Source: a virus
Length of the DNA: 53,531 nucleotides
Virus record (IMG/VR): IMGVR_UViG_3300025141_000131
Location: 1 to 53,531 of that record
Reading direction: 5' to 3' (one strand)
Shown here piece by piece: positions 51,301 through 53,531 of the stretch; within the stretch, counting starts at the first letter, position 1; every line of letters begins with the position of its first letter. The notes beneath the pieces are model-generated. The model worked only from the letters and a program-made list of their open reading frames with translations, ran no database searches and had not been told where the DNA came from. A program made the translations under genes and the position numbers.

Positions 51301-53531
51301 CGTTAATAGAAAAAACCCTAACAAGGTTTTTAGTAAAGCTAATCAAGAGATAGGTAAAGCTAATGTTGCGATAATGGATGACATTATAGATGATTTACAA
51401 TCTGGAGTGTCAAAAGGTTTAATATCAACTGACTTAGCAGCACAAATAATAGAAAATGGTTATCAAGCAACTGATGGTTTTATAAAAGTAGCAGCTCCAT
51501 TTACTTATAGATCGGATAAATTTGAACATGGAAAAGGTGATAAATATAGTAAAGGTGTTAAATATAGGGAAGAGCATAATCCTCCAGCTTCAACTATAGG
51601 TGGAATGTTAATGTATGCTGTAGCAACTGGGACTTATGGTAACATAAAACCTTTTGTTCATAAAAATTATACTCAAACTTTATTATCTAAAAAAGATGAT
51701 GAAAAGGTAGATAGATTACATGCAAGTGTTATGCCGGACTATACTACAATTGAAATGTTTTGGGCAGCTGATTTATTAGATAGTAAATATGATGGAGTTA
51801 GATATGCAGCGTCAGATTTAGATTTAAACAGTATCAAAAATATGATTAAGAAGGGGAAGCCTTCTATGGCTGAAGAATTAACTATTCCTATTGAAAATAA
51901 AAGTGATACAAATTTAGAATCTATACGTTATCAGAATGAATTAATAGTAGAAAGTAAAGGTAAACCTATAGCTTTAGATAGGAAAAAATTAAAAGTAAGT
52001 TTACCTACTCAGAAAGCTAAATCAGTACAAGCTAAAACTAATGCTAAAAATTTTGATGTCATATTAAATGACGACCAAAGATCTTTTGAACAAAAAGAAA
52101 TAATGATGCATTCATTAGGAGCTAAGATACAAGCTAAAAAAATAAACAAACCCACTAAAGGTATTAGTGTTTTTGATTTTGATGATACATTAGCTATGAC
52201 AAAAGAAAGAGTTATAGTATTGTTAGATGGTGTAGAACAATATACAATATCTGCTTCAGAGTTTGGTAAACATGCTGGTAGAATGATGTCTGGGAATAAC
52301 CTTAAAAATTCTAGAACTTGGGTGGGTAATACGGTAAGTTTTGATTTCAAAAACTTTGAAAATGTAGATATGAAAAGTAAAGAAGGACCATTAGCGGATT
52401 TAGCAAGAAAACGTCAGGGTAAGTTTGGTAGTGGTGATATATATATATTAACAGCGCGTCCTCAAATTGCTGCACCAGCTATTAAACAATTTTTAGATAC
52501 TATAGGTATAAATATACCTTTAGAAAATATAACTGGTTTAGAAGACGGATCTCCACAAGCTAAAGCTGATTGGGTGTTAAATAAAGCAATGGAGGGTTAT
52601 AATGATTTCTATTTTGCTGATGATTCTAAAATGAATGTAGAAGCGGTTGATCAAATTTTAAAGCGAGTTGATGTAAAATCTAAAGTACAGCAAGTAATGA
52701 TGAGTAAAGGTAAAAAACTTGATGCAGATTTTAATACTCAAATAGAAGAAGTTACTGGGAAAGAAGCTTATAAAAAATATTCTCCAGTTAGAGGAAAATT
52801 AGAAGGTAAAAGAAAAGACGCAGGTTTATTAAAAAGATTTATAAGACAATTTACTATAACTCCTTCAGCAGAAGACTTTATGGGATTAATGTATGATCTT
52901 ATGGGAAAAGGCGAACAAGGTAATAAACACATGGCTTTTATTAAAGATAATTTAATTGATCCTTATAATAAAGCTGAACAAGAAATATTATCTGCTAAAG
53001 TTGCAGTTGCAAATGACTTTGCAGCTCTTAAAAAGAACTTTCCTACTCTAAGAAGTACTCTGAAAGGTAATCCTTTGATGCAAGAAATAGGCGTAGGACC
53101 ATATACTAGATCTCAAGCAGTGAGAGTTTATAATTGGGCTAAACAAGGATTAGAAATTCCTGGCATGTCTAAAGCAGATGTAAAAAGATTAGTAAAAGCT
53201 GTAGAAGCAGACGCTGAATTAAATGTTTTTGCTGATGAAATAGGATTAATAAATAAAGGTAAAAAATATCCAGCTCCAGGTAAAAACTGGTTAGCCGGTG
53301 ATATTACTACTGATTTAATGCAAAATATAGATCAAGTTCTTAGAAAAGAATTAATGACTGAGTTTAATGAAAATGTAGATATTATATTTTCTAAAAAAAA
53401 TAAGAATAAACTTAGAGCATTATATGGAAATAAATGGGTTGAAGCTTTAGAAGATTCTTTAAGAAGAATGAAAGTAGGAAGTAATAGACCTGTTTATGTT
53501 GGTGGTGGGGCTAAAATAGTAAATGAAATGC
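45347..53531 (+). CDS. giant virion protein with HAD-like domain (partial, more than 2700 aa)
   Basis: The ORF opens at MNGNKLTVEQYENKLRTDIN and stays open to the window edge, 2728 codons. The first 450 residues are charged and helical. Residues about 450-800 include A/G-rich, weakly hydrophobic segments (FIPAAAAISGGIRLGAAVGF) fit to cross a membrane. Six SKGK-x-(I/L) motifs lie at residues about 1206, 1298, 1446, 1784, 2202 and 2453. A HAD-type phosphatase domain spans about 2270-2440: DFDDTL (D2277, D2279), LTAR (T2369), ADD (D2425-D2426). It resembles T7 gp16-type ejection giants in size and place. It may be cleaved into several proteins. Confidence 0.8.
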   Translation, partial: MNGNKLTVEQYENKLRTDINTRGYSEESIQKYIAEYKEKLRVEKEAEQLAVEEQEENQGGEVVEVPPGHDIDPNSKKRILKEEAIKMGIDYEENTQGGFVTVKETDIIDYIAPKAHKKLDEFKSKKFEESLNKEDIKNNAANILFKTDILDTYDAKAEMSKEDRNKYSAASQNYKNAFKAENLKKFNEFKGKKSGFGASKELADAGICSPYGANLTDCLKKKLDKDSGYLKLIRDHTLKYKSEDEYDDYLKGQLGENYDRYTEWKAGSEVEFSDKELLEGKKKAFQDKLYLEFREMDDVFGGEKYDEQLKKAIYLALKPELDSQAEQQEGLNAMGEVIKEDKKAIEDKFKALQKLEKPYVDKLTGFTNKLKEIDLKEEDYFNLSKAEYDKKLEDYNSIVTEYETVYGDYEELDFKGKYDVLIKEQENFKGLIEKFNSDIEKFAKPGIDKANMIAKAAGMDYSLTGRAAMALEDFFIGGFTNFARLTQGVGLKVIKNLTNNPARKAEIDQSIAVIEQNLANYNRRLAHKREITIPPSLTLDNVGDGASFLDYMGEALADNSPSILTTFIPAAAAISGGIRLGAAVGFGARRAALMANKTYGLYAMRASQGIFFAGESGGKYGELLSTEYDMRDRIKDINTALASEGLTPEQRDQLILEKEELDNDLTNNFSFAQKAWSSYGYGGVATVAETMGSLKLVQGVNATAKGLGKTIAKKHLYTNSANFAGVLVKGTIKGLRPAITKAMPSEVFEEAFTQIGHNAIDIVALNEDKSLLEGLNADFFVKTAITSFAIMGPTTMANTKNILTNEFKTRDDIITNKKDVNELIVIQSKLDKLKGPELKEALKRRKQLVQKLAFHDAMTLQKLNHLSPDQIREAADLARQKRVLNSRMRSLSATGDTQSQDFKDAEAGIRDQFAAISEKQNELLGAKDRSTLAKMTDLNTKYGLTTNLDLQYTLGLNDFAMDAAMTLSDKNKKFTVITEAAFGDPNAMRGELQAQGYSAAEIDAAVESFSGDAPANGLYTINGDIIINEGAMNQRMHGASGIAEANYAAVAPLEELFHATVAAKGLKIDGKLKGDAAAATQELMDLVDAKKETGAINDEDYTALKERIDMYKQNGEYNYEEMLAQINNAMAIGILNESDFQSIPSLKSYLNSAINNVLGDSAWMLKVETAADVSTFMKNYRANTIDGGTRLSAGGDEAAQTEQTQESKGKEIALPVTESDRINAIPNIREKAKEELDAIDQRLDVSQITKDTTFEEFRTQQVQDNQVDRSVFDENRTQAERAFNNYQDTIVEEASIQESKGKPLTMEDQIDHVFSKNSGLGNFDRLLEEEFAKSPHTRHLAAYAKKHGLDTDAWFWKVDWGAGGRDLEVPGYNALVTRRKKVDDLWMHDIEWLRTELKKAKGENKENLELAIEEKFKRLGPEIIQSAGIDIYTGKDIGTAPTQVQESKGKAIETKDLPESTQTYMELDNSILQQALVSEIQNKGENRFPIAQAIVEKNWPLISKSLNINSQQEMEAAKEVVIDQMLGQFEGSGQGKYGSRNTSLLGGFSLDPAGPPAQVSTYLAETVRTRKPEIDAAIADRVGKQGTDLKEAITTTVETTETTEKAKVVKKPSETTGLDKKTEATITEAITDSYKGKEVTLAETRNIPKKVAGVYADMFGINPQTIIDKKRNFQKKDAEGLTKAKQFLLKNAKDDFARLPKTVDASGKGTFIPKNVRDALYTDGELTGTLKDYLDLIRTKPTKPIYRDRTAQTIRGLLGLHIRNRILETTTSKPKRIKSGAMFSKGKKIKPLTKDQVEIYNKLLETAGKPQAREAAGIDKVTITNENRPDIINKLDQLVGDDEVAINPLVLDSMGSAGAVRATLGKRNKEGKEPAATKKLRKWLEDNNRKKDLKNPDVYWYQTIDAAGNIGYVKGTPSKKTPGAWSAPSLPRLKRLKNKGLSLVPGRNKIFWGKEDLNFKTLKKKAVKTYKKKHGKKPPKPKKVNVNRKNPNKVFSKANQEIGKANVAIMDDIIDDLQSGVSKGLISTDLAAQIIENGYQATDGFIKVAAPFTYRSDKFEHGKGDKYSKGVKYREEHNPPASTIGGMLMYAVATGTYGNIKPFVHKNYTQTLLSKKDDEKVDRLHASVMPDYTTIEMFWAADLLDSKYDGVRYAASDLDLNSIKNMIKKGKPSMAEELTIPIENKSDTNLESIRYQNELIVESKGKPIALDRKKLKVSLPTQKAKSVQAKTNAKNFDVILNDDQRSFEQKEIMMHSLGAKIQAKKINKPTKGISVFDFDDTLAMTKERVIVLLDGVEQYTISASEFGKHAGRMMSGNNLKNSRTWVGNTVSFDFKNFENVDMKSKEGPLADLARKRQGKFGSGDIYILTARPQIAAPAIKQFLDTIGINIPLENITGLEDGSPQAKADWVLNKAMEGYNDFYFADDSKMNVEAVDQILKRVDVKSKVQQVMMSKGKKLDADFNTQIEEVTGKEAYKKYSPVRGKLEGKRKDAGLLKRFIRQFTITPSAEDFMGLMYDLMGKGEQGNKHMAFIKDNLIDPYNKAEQEILSAKVAVANDFAALKKNFPTLRSTLKGNPLMQEIGVGPYTRSQAVRVYNWAKQGLEIPGMSKADVKRLVKAVEADAELNVFADEIGLINKGKKYPAPGKNWLAGDITTDLMQNIDQVLRKELMTEFNENVDIIFSKKNKNKLRALYGNKWVEALEDSLRRMKVGSNRPVYVGGGAKIVNEM

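Overview
The window is part of a strongly AT-rich tailed double-stranded DNA phage genome, most likely a marine podovirus-like phage of a Bacteroidota (flavobacterial) host. The phage assignment is direct: large terminase, portal, scaffold and major capsid genes lie in order, followed by connector/tail, stabilisation-type, ejection and fibre proteins. No tape-measure, sheath or tail-tube genes were seen, and there are very long virion proteins, which favours a short-tailed particle. The host is an inference: almost no start codon has a Shine-Dalgarno sequence and genes instead carry A/T-only leaders (for example AAATAAATAAAATG), the style of Bacteroidota and their phages.

Layout. Positions 1-7000 form a leftward module of about 25 mostly tiny genes: an ATP-dependent DNA ligase, a zinc-ribbon peptide, a UVR-motif protein, single-span membrane peptides and many small acidic proteins, commonly joined by 4-20 base overlaps. 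One good tRNA (CAU anticodon) and three unusual tRNA-like elements are interspersed, and three structured RNA segments lie beside them. Five copies of a two-part motif, TTACARACAAA-N14-GGATAATAT, occur only on this strand, mostly directly upstream of gene blocks; they look like the early/middle promoter. A cluster of TGACA/TGTCA inverted repeats (6588-6648) and a perfect 10-bp inverted repeat (7195-7217) lie in and near the divergent region.

From 7335 to the end everything reads rightward. First come five fibre/adhesin genes, two of them very repetitive (884 and 1757 aa), then a 95-aa protein and an overlapping groEL-groES pair, then small proteins sharing SPL/SPF motifs, an HExxH protein and a probable holin. 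The packaging/head block follows: a double GroES-like protein, a small-terminase candidate, TerL, portal, scaffold and capsid. Next are connector and stabilisation-type proteins (1497 and 642 aa), a nucleotidyltransferase-fold protein, a cupin-like protein, an ejection-type protein, a 365-aa protein, and a giant open-ended virion protein of more than 2700 aa with an embedded HAD-phosphatase-like domain and six copies of an SKGK-x-I/L motif.

How it works together: the leftward genes probably act early in takeover and DNA metabolism. The rightward genes build and package the virion, with phage chaperonins probably helping to fold the large fibres or capsid. The RNA elements may punctuate leftward transcripts through tRNA-type processing. 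Family names given without visible motifs rest on gene order and recalled resemblance, since no searches were possible.
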